Source: WLMZ01 sp963732585
Lineage (GTDB): Bacteria; Actinomycetota; Acidimicrobiia; Acidimicrobiales; Ilumatobacteraceae
Length of the DNA stretch: 64,000 bases
Assembly (NCBI GenBank): GCA_963732585.1
Contig: CAVSZY010000007.1
Coordinates: 1-64,000 of the forward strand
Direction: 5' to 3'
Part shown: piece after piece, positions 8,381-17,693 of the stretch
How positions within the stretch are numbered: position 1 is the first letter of the stretch
Layout: each line of letters starts with the position of its first letter
Made by a program: the position numbers and the translations under genes
The notes under the pieces: generated by a model
What the model was told of the DNA's origin: nothing
What the model saw: the letters and a program-made list of their open reading frames with translations, nothing else
The model's database searches: none

Positions 8381-9070
8381 ATGCTCTACCAGGCGATCAT
8401 GTTCGATCTCGATCACACCTTGCTTGATTCGGACGAATCTGAGCGCTTGGCCTTCGCATCGACAATGGACCATGTCGGTGTCGCCGACCCCGCAGCCATT
8501 TTCGAGACCTATACATCGATCAACCAGACGCTGTGGCGTCAGGTCGAGTTGGGCGCAATGCGCCCCCAGGAGGTACGCGTCGAGCGCTTCCGACAACTGC
8601 TCGACGCCGCCGGGATCGGTGGCGATCCGGCCGCCGTGGCCGATGTCTACGCCTTGGCCCTCGGTGAATTCGGCGAGTTGTACGACGGCGCGCTGGCGAT
8701 GCTCGGCGCACTGGTCCAACGAGCACCGTTGGCGCTGGTGACCAACGGGTTGAGCGATGTCCAGCGACGGCGAATCGAACGCCTTGGGCTCGATGACCTG
8801 TTTTCGACGATCGTCATCTCCGCGGAGGTTGGCTGCTCGAAGCCTGCGGCGTCGTTCTTCGACATCGCCTGTCGTGAGCTCGGCGAGCCACGGCGCGAGG
8901 CCACCCTGATGGTCGGTGACTCGCTGACGGCCGACATCCGCGGTGCCGCCGACTACGGCCTGGCCACCTGCTGGTACGACCGCCATCGTCGCGGGCGCCC
9001 TGAGCTGGCGCCACGGATCGATCATCACCTCTGCGATCTCAGCGATCTCTGCTCGATGCTCGAGATCTGA
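8381..9070 (+). CDS. HAD-superfamily hydrolase (YjjG-like)
   Basis: A 229-residue protein with all four HAD motifs: MFDLDHTLLDSD (motif I, nucleophile Asp), LALVTNGLS (motif II), SAEVGCSKPAASFF (motif III Lys) and MVGDSLTADIRGA (motif IV). The helical cap after motif I fits the C1-cap group that includes the pyrimidine 5'-nucleotidase YjjG. It probably removes phosphate from small metabolites in the cytoplasm. It starts 25 bases after the PhyH gene, with its own possible -10 box. Confidence 0.8.
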   Translation: MLYQAIMFDLDHTLLDSDESERLAFASTMDHVGVADPAAIFETYTSINQTLWRQVELGAMRPQEVRVERFRQLLDAAGIGGDPAAVADVYALALGEFGELYDGALAMLGALVQRAPLALVTNGLSDVQRRRIERLGLDDLFSTIVISAEVGCSKPAASFFDIACRELGEPRREATLMVGDSLTADIRGAADYGLATCWYDRHRRGRPELAPRIDHHLCDLSDLCSMLEI

Positions 9071-9078
9071 ACGGCGAC

Positions 9079-9438
9079 CTAGTCGAGCACGACCTCGAGG
9101 GTGACCTCGGTCGTGCTGCCGTCGACAAGCCCGTTGGCCTTACGTACGGCCTTCTTCACCGGGAGGATGTAGGTGCCCCGTTTCGAGTCGGGGAACACCG
9201 ATGTGCGCCAGACCGACGAGCCGATGGTGACCTCGACGCGAATCGATCCGAAGCCGGCGGCGCGGTGGCCAAACCAATCGTCGATGTCGTCGGTGACCGC
9301 CTCGGGCAGGCTGATGAAGTACCACACGGCCGGCCCGGGATACTCCCAGATTTCCGAGCGAAAGCTAAACACGGATTGCTTCGTCAAACTGGCCCCCGGT
9401 GATGACGTGACAGCGCCGATCATAGGTTGTTGATGCAC
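9079..9438 (-). CDS. DUF1905 domain protein
   Basis: A short all-beta protein matching the DUF1905 pattern: EIWEYPGPAVWYFISLP, then a VRVEVTIG-like strand (IRVEVTIGSSVWRTSVFPD) and YILPVKKAVRKANGLVDG. Function is unknown; the domain often occurs alone or with DUF5655/YdeI-like domains. The start is uncertain. The longest frame begins with a GTG at 9438, an ATG lies at 9423, and a GTG at 9372 just before FSFRSEIW would give a domain-only protein. It is divergent from the next PhyH gene, with 25 bases between them. Confidence 0.7.
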   Translation of the reverse strand: MHQQPMIGAVTSSPGASLTKQSVFSFRSEIWEYPGPAVWYFISLPEAVTDDIDDWFGHRAAGFGSIRVEVTIGSSVWRTSVFPDSKRGTYILPVKKAVRKANGLVDGSTTEVTLEVVLD

Positions 9439-9451
9439 CCGCGAGGTCGCT

Positions 9452-9457
9452 TAGGCT
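9452..9457 (+). promoter_or_regulatory. -10 box TAGGCT, leaderless start
   Basis: TAGGCT plus exactly six bases precedes the ATG at 9464. Confidence 0.6.
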
Positions 9458-9463
9458 CGGGAG

Positions 9464-10603
9464 ATGAAACTCGATATCGATGAGTTCGTCTCGCTGATCA
9501 GCACACGCCTCGACCTTGCCGATTACCCGCACGCGGCCGGGGTCGAGCGTGGCGTGCTGCTCTACGAGGCCGAATCGCTTCGCTCGGCGATCGCCGACGG
9601 TGGCAAGGCGGCGGTGCTCCTTGAGCTGGCCAAAGGGCTGTCGGGCGGTCCTGGTGTCGTCGTCGTTCAGCATGGCGTCGAACCGGCGGTGCTCGACGCG
9701 GTGAGCGTCGCCTTTCAGGCGATGATCGACCAGCAGCATCGCGACGGGGCCGTCGTCGGCGATCACTTCGCCAAGCCGGGGGCCAACGACCGGGTGTGGA
9801 ACGCCTTTGAGAAACTCGCTGTGCTCGACCCCTGCGCCTTCGTCGATTACTACAACAACGACATGATCGCCCTCGGCCTGCTGGCCTGGCTTGGGCCCGG
9901 ATATCAGATCACCTCGCAGGTCAACGTCGTCAACCCTGGCGGCATGGCTCAAGCCCCGCACCGCGACTACCCGCTGGGTTTCATGTCCAATGAGCAGGCC
10001 GAGGCCTACCCCGACGACGTGCACACCTTCTCGCCGATGCTCACCCTGCAGGCCGCCGTCGCCCACAGCGATATGTCGGTGGAGTCGGGGCCAACGCTGC
10101 TCTTGCCCCATTCGCAGCGCTACGTCGCTGGCTATCTGGCCTGGCGCGATCCGGCGTTCATCGCCGTCGCCGAGGAACGGTTCGTGCAATTACCCTTGGC
10201 CAAAGGTGACATCGTCTTCTTCAACCCGGCGTTGTTCCATGCCGGGGGATCGAACCGCACGTCGGACGTTCGCCGCATGGCCAACCTCTTACAGGTCTCC
10301 TCGGCTCTGTCGCGCACGATGGAGACCATCGATCGTGACCGCATCTGTGTGGCGATCTACCCCGATCTGCTGCGTCGGGTGCAAGCGGGCGCGACCGTGG
10401 ATTCGCTCACTGCGGTGATCGCCGCTGGCGCCGAGGGGTACGCCTTCCCAACGAACCTCGACCGCGATCCGCCCGTCGCCGGGCTCGCTCCCGCCTCGCA
10501 ACAAGAGCATCTGCGCGACTCGTTGCACAGCGCGATGCCGCCGGATGCATTCGAAGCCCTGATCGAAGAATTGGCACGTCGCAAACGCACCCACGATGTC
10601 TGA
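9464..10603 (+). CDS. phytanoyl-CoA dioxygenase (PhyH) family protein
   Basis: An intact 379-residue PhyH-family oxygenase. The iron-binding HxD is in QAPHRDYPLGF (around residue 165). The distal His and the 2-oxoglutarate-binding Arg are in NPALFHAGGSNRTSDVRR (around 250-265). GPTLLLPHSQRY matches the PhyH core strand. It is longer than the other two PhyH proteins in the window, with an extra N-terminal 90 residues and a C-terminal helical tail. It is preceded by a leaderless promoter and followed by a 118-base gap before the TIR gene. The substrate is unknown. Confidence 0.85.
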   Translation: MKLDIDEFVSLISTRLDLADYPHAAGVERGVLLYEAESLRSAIADGGKAAVLLELAKGLSGGPGVVVVQHGVEPAVLDAVSVAFQAMIDQQHRDGAVVGDHFAKPGANDRVWNAFEKLAVLDPCAFVDYYNNDMIALGLLAWLGPGYQITSQVNVVNPGGMAQAPHRDYPLGFMSNEQAEAYPDDVHTFSPMLTLQAAVAHSDMSVESGPTLLLPHSQRYVAGYLAWRDPAFIAVAEERFVQLPLAKGDIVFFNPALFHAGGSNRTSDVRRMANLLQVSSALSRTMETIDRDRICVAIYPDLLRRVQAGATVDSLTAVIAAGAEGYAFPTNLDRDPPVAGLAPASQQEHLRDSLHSAMPPDAFEALIEELARRKRTHDV

Positions 10604-10721
10604 CGGCTCGCCGAAGCCATCTGAGCCCGATGAGCCCGAGCTGAGTCGTTTCGCGAGCGGGAGATCAACGAGATCGTGACGATTGAGGCGTGCGGTACCG
10701 GGCCTGCGCGAGGATGAGCAC

Positions 10722-13498
10722 ATGGTCGCAGTCCCACCGGCGCAGACCGACGCCTTCATCTCCTACTCGACGTGCGCCGATAGCCGCGTCGGCACAGCGC
10801 TGGAGCGCGGCCTTGAACGACTTGCCCGGCCCTGGAATCGGCTGCGCGCCGTGTCGGTCTTTCGTGACCAAACCGACCTCAGCCTGACTCCCGACCTGTG
10901 GGCAAGCCTCGAACAGCGCCTGCTCGCTGCCCGCTACTTGATTCTGCTGGCCAGTGAGGAGTCGGCAAGCTCCTACTGGGTGAGCAAGGAAATCGAGACC
11001 TGGTGCGAGCACAAGGGCACCTCCAACCTGATGCTCGTGTGGACCGGCGGAACGCTGCGGTGGGATAAGTCGGCCGGAGATTTCGACCTTGAGTGCACGG
11101 CGATTCCGCCAGGGTTGCGCGGCAAGCTAGGGGGTGAACCGCTCTATCTCGACCTGCGCTGGGCACGCGAGGCCCCGGAGCTTTCGTTGCAGCTGTCGAC
11201 TTTCCGCGCCGCCGTGGCCCAAATTGCTGGCCCGATTCGTGGCGTTGCCCCCGACGAACTCGAAGGGGAGGACATCCGCAATCACCGGCGCTTGCGCCGC
11301 CTTCGGCGTCTCGCGATCGCTGCTCTGGCGACCTTGACGGTTGTCGCTGGAATCTCCGCAGTGCTCGCCATCCGCAATGCGCAGCGCGCCGATCGGCGCA
11401 CTCGCGAGGCGGTTGCCCGCCAGGTTGGCTTGGCGTCGCTCGACGTCCCATCGAGTCGCATCGACGAGGCAATGCTGACGGCATTGGCCGCCGGAAACCT
11501 GGCTTCCGACGACGATCCGCAACGATTCTTGGCGACGCAACAACTGATCGGCAGGTATCCGCGGCTGACTCGCATCCTGCAGGCCGGGCCCCCAGGCGAG
11601 GTGGCCAACATCCACAGCCTTGGTTTCGAATCCGACGGTGACAAGGTGGCAACCGTGACCTCCGCGAGCGGTGAAGTCCAGGTCGTGCGCTGGGCGAATG
11701 AGGCTTCTCCGGCGTCGGCGACAGCGATCGAAGACGCGGGCGGCGGCGCCGATGCCGCACCGATGATCGCCATCTCTGACACCGGCGCAACCCTGATCCA
11801 GGCGAACGGTTCGCTGTTCGCCGTCGCCGACACCGAGCTCAGTGTGGCCGCTAACGACGTCGTCGCCGCCGACCCCGGCGTCGGCCTGGTGCTTCGTCGA
11901 ACCGCCGACGAGCAACTGAGCCTGCATTCGCTGACGACGGGCCGCGACCTGGCAACCATCGATGCCGCCCAGTTTGTCAGCGCCTTCGGCGACGGACGCG
12001 CCGCTGTGCTCGCCGACGGACGGCTGACATTACTCAACGCCGGCAGCGATGCGACGACGGCACAGGCCATCTCCAGCGAGGCTCCCTCGGCGACGGTGAT
12101 CGCGCTCGGTCCGGTCGATGAGACCGCTGTCGTGCAGATCACCGCCGATGAGCGCTTGTTGCGCTGGCGGCTCGATGGCGGTGCGCTCGTCCTTGGGCAA
12201 ACGATCGCCGTGCCGGAGGACGTCGGCGTCATTCAGCGTGTCGAGGTTGGGCCTGACGGGGCGCGTGTCTTGATTGTCGGCAGCCAGGCAACGGCGGTCA
12301 TCGACCTCGACGACGGCGACACAGCGCTCGCTGTCGGCGGTGGCACCAATGTCGTCGTCGCCGATCCGTCGCAACGTTTCGTCGTGCTCGGCGGGGGACG
12401 ACTGGCGGTGTGGGATCTGCTGACCGGGCAACGAGTCTTCGCCGCGGCGCAAGCGACGACAGCCGCCGCCTGGAGCGGACCGTGCGAGGAGTCCTGCCGA
12501 TTGGTCACTGCGGGGATCTCCATCGACGTCTTCGATCCCTTCGCCGAGACACAAGTTCGGTTGGTCGATGATGCCAGTGCGCTCACCGTGGCCATCTCCG
12601 CCGATGGCAGCCAGGTGTTGAGCGCGGGATGGGGCGGCACCGTCGCCGAATGGAGCCTCGATCCCAAGATCGACGACTCCAGCCGACAGCCTGTGGCCGT
12701 CGTCGAGTTGACCAACCCGACGGGCTGCGCGGCGACGATTGTCGCCCGCAGCCCCGATGGATCGGTCGCCGCTGGGGTCGATCCGGCGACAGCGACCGTG
12801 CGGCTGTGCGAGACGGCCGCTGGCTCGCAGCTTGCCGCCGCCCGTCTCAATCCTGGCGCAGGAGCTATCAGTGCGCTGGCCGTCGACAACGCGGGAAATG
12901 TAGTCGTCGGCCGCGAACCGGGAATGATCGACTACTACCGTCGCAACGGCACCAGCTTTGAGCCCGGGCGGGCGATCGACGCCCGCCTCGGTGGTGAGGA
13001 CGTGACGATCACAGCGCTAGCGATGCGCAATGACACCGTTGTCGCCGGGCTTGGGCACGTGCGCGCTGCGGTCAATCCGGCAGGGGTGTTCATCTGGCCG
13101 ATCGATCGGCTGGATCCAACGACGTTCTCGACGACGTTCGCCGATATCGCCGCCGTCGCCCTGCTCGATGATCAGGCGGCGGCCATGGTGGTTGCGCTCC
13201 GCGACGCCAAAGACGGCGCGGTGACCATCCAACTGTGGGAGTCAGCCTCCCGTCGGCGCATCGGGCGCGCCTTTCCGGTTTGCAGGGCGACATCGTCCGG
13301 CTGGAGGGCAATGGGGCGACGATCGTGGGTCAAGACGCCAACAGCAATGCCTATCGATGGACGCTCGATCGTGATCCGTCGGCGGAGGTCTGCGCCATCG
13401 TCGGGCGGGATCTCAGCGCTGTGGAATGGGAGGCCGTCGCCCAAGCAGCGTTGGCCCCCTACGACTTCGACCCACCCTGCGCTCCGTCAGAGAGCTAG
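10722..13498 (+). CDS. TIR domain - transmembrane - WD40-like repeat protein, one frameshift
   Basis: ATG 10722 has AGGATG upstream and leads straight into a TIR_2 domain: DAFISYSTCADSRVGTALE, VSVFRDQTDLSLTPDLW, LILLASEESASSYWVSKEIE (residues ~10-95). Glu90 or Glu92 fits the conserved TIR catalytic Glu. A basic stretch (RRLRRLRR) and one hydrophobic helix at about 197-217 follow. After that come ~700 residues of WD40-type beta-propeller with weak repeats. Near 13275 a missing C moves the frame, and the tail in frame 2 (SGLQGDIVRLEGNG, CAIVGRDLSAVEWEA) ends at 13498. No NACHT or AAA module lies between TIR and propeller. Predicted topology is TIR inside and propeller outside. TIR domains often cleave NAD+ in bacterial defence, which suggests but does not prove a defence role. 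Confidence 0.8.
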
Positions 13499-14514
13499 CT
13501 ACAGGTGCGCCCGGTGGCAATCGAGACGATCACCTCGGTGCCTGGGGCCAGCGTTGCGACGTCGACCAATAGTCCCGACGAATCTTCGAGGATCAGCGTC
13601 GGGTCCTGGGCGCTGGCGACTTTGACGACGTGATCACTGCCTTCTTGAGATTGGCGACACGGCCGCTCAAGTTTGACGACGACCAACCCGTTGCTGCAGA
13701 TCGTGCGCAGCCCGTCCGACCAATACGACCCGACCGCGGACCATTCCGATATCGGGGCGCCGCTGGGATTGACGCATTCGTCGAAGTAGGTGATCGAGGC
13801 CTCGGTGCTCACGGACGTGATGAAACGGTCGCGTTGCGCGCTGTCACGCCGCACCAGCCAAGGATCGAGATCGGCGACCTTGATGTAGAACTCCTCAGGG
13901 TTGCCCTGCACCTCGGCGGAGAACGGGAACTGGCAGGTCCACTGTTCCCGATCACTGTCGTCGGCATCGAAATGAACGCTGGTGTCGAGATTGCCCGTAC
14001 CGATCACCTCCTTGGTCTCCCGGTCGAGGATCTGGAACGCTGCGCCAGAGACCATGCCGACTGTCCATTTGGCCGCCAGACCGCGCCCGTCCCAACCGCT
14101 GCAGGTGCCGTCTTCGTTGCGCACCATCTCACTAAAGCTGTCGGTCGAACCCTCGCCGATCCCGCCGTTGCTGCCTGCGTTTGCAGTTCCGACGACGGTG
14201 CTGGTGACCTCGGGAATCGTTTCCGGGGTGGGCGGAGGTGGTTGGGCTGGGACGGCGCCACCCTCGAGCTCGCTGCTGACGAGCGGCGGCAAAGGCACTG
14301 TGGCTTCGCCCCCGATGGGCCCGCCGGCGACGACGCCGCCTTCGAGTTCGCTGGTGACAATTGGCGGGTCGGCATTGCTGGCCCCGACGGGGCTCGATTG
14401 GCGCTGTGCAGTGCCTGGCGCCAGGCTGACCTCTTTGCTCGAGCTGCACCCAATCAGGGCAACGGACAACGACATCGCCAGCCACAACGTCGGTACCCGT
14501 AGTCGAATCTGCAT
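13495..14514 (-). CDS. secreted lipoprotein with SELEGG repeats
   Basis: A 339-residue lipoprotein. Signal peptide MQIRLRVPTLWLAMSLSVAL is followed by the lipobox LIGC. A low-complexity linker contains two copies of PxVxSELEGG(V/A)V (PIVTSELEGGVV and PLVSSELEGGAV) and Pro-rich spacers. The C-terminal ~220 residues contain six or more Cys and look like a folded extracellular domain that I cannot name. I chose ATG 14514 because GGGAGGGG sits just upstream; an ATG at 14529 would bury that site. The gene converges on the TIR gene and the two stop codons share the bases CTAG. Confidence 0.75.
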   Translation of the reverse strand: MQIRLRVPTLWLAMSLSVALIGCSSSKEVSLAPGTAQRQSSPVGASNADPPIVTSELEGGVVAGGPIGGEATVPLPPLVSSELEGGAVPAQPPPPTPETIPEVTSTVVGTANAGSNGGIGEGSTDSFSEMVRNEDGTCSGWDGRGLAAKWTVGMVSGAAFQILDRETKEVIGTGNLDTSVHFDADDSDREQWTCQFPFSAEVQGNPEEFYIKVADLDPWLVRRDSAQRDRFITSVSTEASITYFDECVNPSGAPISEWSAVGSYWSDGLRTICSNGLVVVKLERPCRQSQEGSDHVVKVASAQDPTLILEDSSGLLVDVATLAPGTEVIVSIATGRTCS

Positions 14515-14600
14515 CGCGACCCCTCCCATCGAGATCTCAGCAGGAAATTACACCCTCAGCGCAATCTCTGCCGGAGAGAAATCAGATTGCCTGAGCAGAC

Positions 14601-15041
14601 CTACCCGACGGTCAGTATCAGGATGACGTTTTCGTTGACATGGCCCTCGAGGTCGAACTCGCCGGCTTTCGTTGCCGTGAAGGTCATCGTCACATCGACG
14701 CCTTGACTCTCCAGGTCGTACCCGTGGAGGTGGAATTCGTCGGTGACAGAACTGCTGATGTGTAGTTCAACGGTTGATCCGAGCGCAGCGGTGGCCCGCG
14801 TCGGTTGCGCTGAGCTGGCATCGACCTCGATCCGTAGCGGGCCAGGAACGGTGGTGACCGGCACGGCGGTGGTAGTTGGCGCGGCGGTGGCGACAGTGGC
14901 CGTCGTGGTGGTCGACGCTGCGGTGAGAGTCGGTCCGCTGGCGGCCGGTACCACCAGCGGGTCGCTGGAACACCCGGCGATGACCAGCGTCGTCATGAGT
15001 AGACCAGCCGGTACCACCCGGCGACGTGATGTCGGTTGCAA
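14601..15041 (-). CDS. lipoprotein with cupredoxin-like domain
   Basis: A 146-residue lipoprotein from a TTG start at 15041 that has GGAGG ten bases upstream; the open frame further upstream is antisense to dsbB. The signal peptide is basic (SRRR) with lipobox VIAGC. A Thr/Ala linker (about 40 residues) precedes a ~100-residue beta domain: RIEVDASSAQPTRATAALG, DEFHLHGYDLESQG and FDLEGHVNENVILI. The fold pattern and the His-Leu-His resemble cupredoxin-like domains (plastocyanin/COG4633 type), but a full copper site is not obvious. It is divergent from dsbB, so it may belong to the same envelope redox cluster. Confidence 0.65.
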   Translation of the reverse strand: MQPTSRRRVVPAGLLMTTLVIAGCSSDPLVVPAASGPTLTAASTTTTATVATAAPTTTAVPVTTVPGPLRIEVDASSAQPTRATAALGSTVELHISSSVTDEFHLHGYDLESQGVDVTMTFTATKAGEFDLEGHVNENVILILTVG

Positions 15042-15116
15042 AGTTGGCAATCCTCCAGAGAGATCGTTCCCATAGTTGCCGATTCGCCGCGCCGGATTCA
15101 ACCACCATTGCGGCTT

Positions 15117-15122
15117 TAAGCT
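15117..15122 (+). promoter_or_regulatory. -10 box TAAGCT, leaderless start
   Basis: TAAGCT plus six bases precedes the ATG of dsbB at 15129. Confidence 0.6.
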
Positions 15123-15128
15123 GTACCG

Positions 15129-15695
15129 ATGTTGCAATGGACCCTGCGCCTGCAGACGTTGAGTGCCTTTCTCGCGCTCGTTGCTTTGGCTGGTGCGCTG
15201 GCCGTCGGCCTCGCTCTGACGGTGCTTCGGGGCAACGAGGCTGTCGGCAACGTGCTGCATGAAGTGGCCCGCTACCGCTTCCAGCTGACACTGTTGGTGG
15301 CTGGAACGGCGATGGCCGGCAGCCTGTACTTCTCCGAGGTCGCCGACTATGTGCCCTGCACGCTGTGCTGGTATCAACGCATCGCCATGTATCCGATCGC
15401 GATCATCACTGCGGTCGCGGTGGTCCGGCGGCAATGGGTGCGGCCATCTGTCGTCGCCCTCGCCGCGCTCGGGCTGATCGTCTCTACCTATCACTGGCTC
15501 CACGAGCATTGGCCGTCTCTCGACGCCGGTGTTTGCTCGGCGGTGATTCGTTGCGACGCGATCTGGTTCGAAAAATTTGGATTTGTGACCTTGGCCTTTA
15601 TGGCGGGGAGCGGTTTTGCCGCCATCCTGGCCTTGATGGCTTTGCCAACCAGCGTTCTGCCGGTCGAGCAACCCAGCGATGGAGAGATGAAATGA
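15129..15695 (+). CDS. dsbB: disulfide bond formation protein DsbB
   Basis: A 188-residue membrane protein with four to five hydrophobic helices. The first redox pair is VPCTLCWYQR, the signature of DsbB/VKOR-like quinone reductases, and the second pair is CSAVIRC in the second external loop. DsbB passes electrons from extracytoplasmic thiol oxidases to quinone. Its stop overlaps the start of a thioredoxin-like partner by ATGA, so the two are translated together. Confidence 0.9.
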   Translation: MLQWTLRLQTLSAFLALVALAGALAVGLALTVLRGNEAVGNVLHEVARYRFQLTLLVAGTAMAGSLYFSEVADYVPCTLCWYQRIAMYPIAIITAVAVVRRQWVRPSVVALAALGLIVSTYHWLHEHWPSLDAGVCSAVIRCDAIWFEKFGFVTLAFMAGSGFAAILALMALPTSVLPVEQPSDGEMK

Positions 15696-16408
15696 GCACC
15701 CAACAGTCGAAACAGGCTCCTGGCGAGCAGCGCAGCGCACCTCGACCGTCGTCGAGCCGCACCGGGTGGATCATCGCTGCCGCGGTCGCCGCGATCGTTG
15801 CCGTTGGTGCCGTCATCGCCCTCAGCGGAGGCGACGATGGCAAAGCTGTCAACGGTGGTGAGGGGACGACTGCGATCAGCACGGTGGACGGAGCATCGGT
15901 GCCGGGGGACTCGATCGAGGAGGTGCGCCCGGTCACAATCGGCGGCCAGCCGCTTGCCGAGAAGCCACAGAGCGGTGACGACCCGGCCGTTGGTGTTGCA
16001 GCTCCGACGATTGCGGGGGTGAATTTCGCCGGTCAGGCGGTGGAGATCGACACCGACAAGCCGGTGATGTACATCTTCCTTGCCCATTGGTGCCCGCACT
16101 GCCAGAAGGAAGTCAAGGTGCTCTCGGCGTGGGCCGCGGAAAACGGTGTGCCTGACAACGTGCAGATCGTCGGCGTTGCCACGAGCACCGATACCTCGGC
16201 TCCGAACTATCCGCCGTCGACGTGGCTGCAGAGCGAAGGCTTCCCGTTTCCAGTGATCGTCGACAGCGGCGACTTCGCCGCGGCAAAGGCCTTCGGCCTG
16301 ACCGGATTCCCCTTCTTCACGCTGGTCGACACCGACGGTGTCGTGCGCGCTCGCGCCAGCGGTGAAATCGAGCCAGAGCAGCTGATGGAGATGGTCAACG
16401 GCCTGTAA
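15692..16408 (+). CDS. membrane-anchored TlpA/DsbE-like thioredoxin
   Basis: A 238-residue protein with one N-terminal membrane anchor (GWIIAAAVAAIVAVGAVIAL, about 27-46), an acidic/Thr-rich linker and a thioredoxin fold. The active site is AHWCPHCQKE; the cis-Pro loop is GFPFFTLVDTDG. CPHC is typical of oxidising Dsb-type proteins, so this is probably the DsbA-like partner of DsbB in the cell envelope. The start ATG overlaps the dsbB stop; the frame is open upstream to 15365, but that part is antisense-like and ignored. Confidence 0.88.
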   Translation: MSTQQSKQAPGEQRSAPRPSSSRTGWIIAAAVAAIVAVGAVIALSGGDDGKAVNGGEGTTAISTVDGASVPGDSIEEVRPVTIGGQPLAEKPQSGDDPAVGVAAPTIAGVNFAGQAVEIDTDKPVMYIFLAHWCPHCQKEVKVLSAWAAENGVPDNVQIVGVATSTDTSAPNYPPSTWLQSEGFPFPVIVDSGDFAAAKAFGLTGFPFFTLVDTDGVVRARASGEIEPEQLMEMVNGL

Positions 16409-16445
16409 GCCGGGGACTTCGGCGGGCGGCTGTCATGCTGGTGAC

Positions 16446-17693
16446 GTGATGCGCCAAGCGACTGAACTCGGCGAGCGGCTCACGCAGCGACTGGTCGACG
16501 CCGCGGCGACGGCTCCTGATGACGCTGCCCGACGATGGGCTCAATGCGGTGCCTTGGCGATCACCGTCGACGGTGACGGCCGTCCCAGTTCTCGTCCGGC
16601 GATCGTCGCCCCACTGTGCGATGCGGTCGCCGATCACATCGGCGAACACAGCGGCGTGCTCGGCCACGCCGTACGCCTCGATGGTGCCGCGCTGCTTGCC
16701 GAGCGGGCGGCGTTTACCGCCTGGCGGCCGCAGGGGTCGATCAGCCTCGGTGGCTCTTGCCGCTTGATGGCGACCACCGCCGGAACATTGGCTTTGAGCC
16801 TGGCTCGGGACTCCGATCGAGCGCTGCTTCCAGCCTTTCTTGGAATCGCCGACGATGCATCGTGGGAGGAAATCGAGCGCGTGATAGGCGCGAGCTCGGC
16901 GGTCGGTCTGGCCCGTTGGGGGGCGGAGTTGGGTTTGCCCTGTGCCAACGTTGGTGAAACGGGCACGGGCCCGCTCGTCGTGACCGGCGCGATTGGTACC
17001 GCACAACGGTCCAGCGACGTGCCGCTGGTGGTTGATCTCTCCTCGTTGTGGGCTGGTCCGTTGGCCGCGCAGATCATCGGGCTCAGCGGCGCGCAGATCT
17101 GGAAAGTGGAGAGCCGACGTCGTCCCGACGGCGGGAGGAACGCACAGCAGGGTTTCTACGACCTGCTGCATGGCGGCCATCGTTCGCTGTCGTTCGATTT
17201 CGACTCGGCGCACGATCTGGCGGCCTTGCGCCGGTTGCTCGATCATGCCGACGTGGTCATCGAGGCCAGTCGACCGCGGGCGCTCGAGCAGCTCGGTCTG
17301 TCCTACGAGCAGTGCCGCGCCGCCGGTTGGCGCGGTGTGTGGCTGGTGATCACCGGCCATGGCCGACAGCAGCCGATCCGCGTCGCCTTCGGGGATGACG
17401 CCGCGGTTGCAGGCGGGTTGCTCGCCGGAACCTCGACGCAGCCCAGCTTCTGTGGCGACGCGATCGCCGACCCGCTGACCGGGATGGTCGCCGCGGCGCT
17501 CACCTTGGAAGCGTTGGCGACATCATGGGCTGGCCGGATCGAGTTGTCGCTGGCAGCGACGTCGGCGTTCTTCGCCCGCTGGTTGCCGCATGAGGCAGGA
17601 CCGCATCACTATCGGCCGAGCCCGCCGGTGCACCGTCATCCGAGCGCCGCAGCGCCTGCCATCGGTGCCGACAACGCCACGGTGCGCTACTGA
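16446..17693 (+). CDS. CoA transferase, CaiB/BaiF family (family III)
   Basis: A 415-residue protein with family III CoA-transferase segments in its second half: VVDLSSLWAGPLAAQIIGLS, QIWKVESRRRPDGGR, FYDLLHGGHRSLSFDF and ADVVIEASRPRALEQLGL. The N-terminal ~190 residues are less typical and may hold a divergent copy of the same fold. It probably moves CoA between carboxylic acids. The start codon is GTG 16446 or ATG 16449. It overlaps the next gene by TGATG, which suggests an operon. Confidence 0.8.
   Translation: MMRQATELGERLTQRLVDAAATAPDDAARRWAQCGALAITVDGDGRPSSRPAIVAPLCDAVADHIGEHSGVLGHAVRLDGAALLAERAAFTAWRPQGSISLGGSCRLMATTAGTLALSLARDSDRALLPAFLGIADDASWEEIERVIGASSAVGLARWGAELGLPCANVGETGTGPLVVTGAIGTAQRSSDVPLVVDLSSLWAGPLAAQIIGLSGAQIWKVESRRRPDGGRNAQQGFYDLLHGGHRSLSFDFDSAHDLAALRRLLDHADVVIEASRPRALEQLGLSYEQCRAAGWRGVWLVITGHGRQQPIRVAFGDDAAVAGGLLAGTSTQPSFCGDAIADPLTGMVAAALTLEALATSWAGRIELSLAATSAFFARWLPHEAGPHHYRPSPPVHRHPSAAAPAIGADNATVRY

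Noticed and set aside
14601..15740. 379-residue leftward protein covering dsbB
   Set aside because: Only the last 146 residues carry a lipobox and a folded domain; the upstream part is antisense to dsbB and lacks coding character.
16434..16439. CATGCT as a leaderless -10 box for the CoA transferase
   Set aside because: Spacing to GTG 16446 is right, but the box lacks the first T and the choice between GTG and ATG is open; too weak to list.
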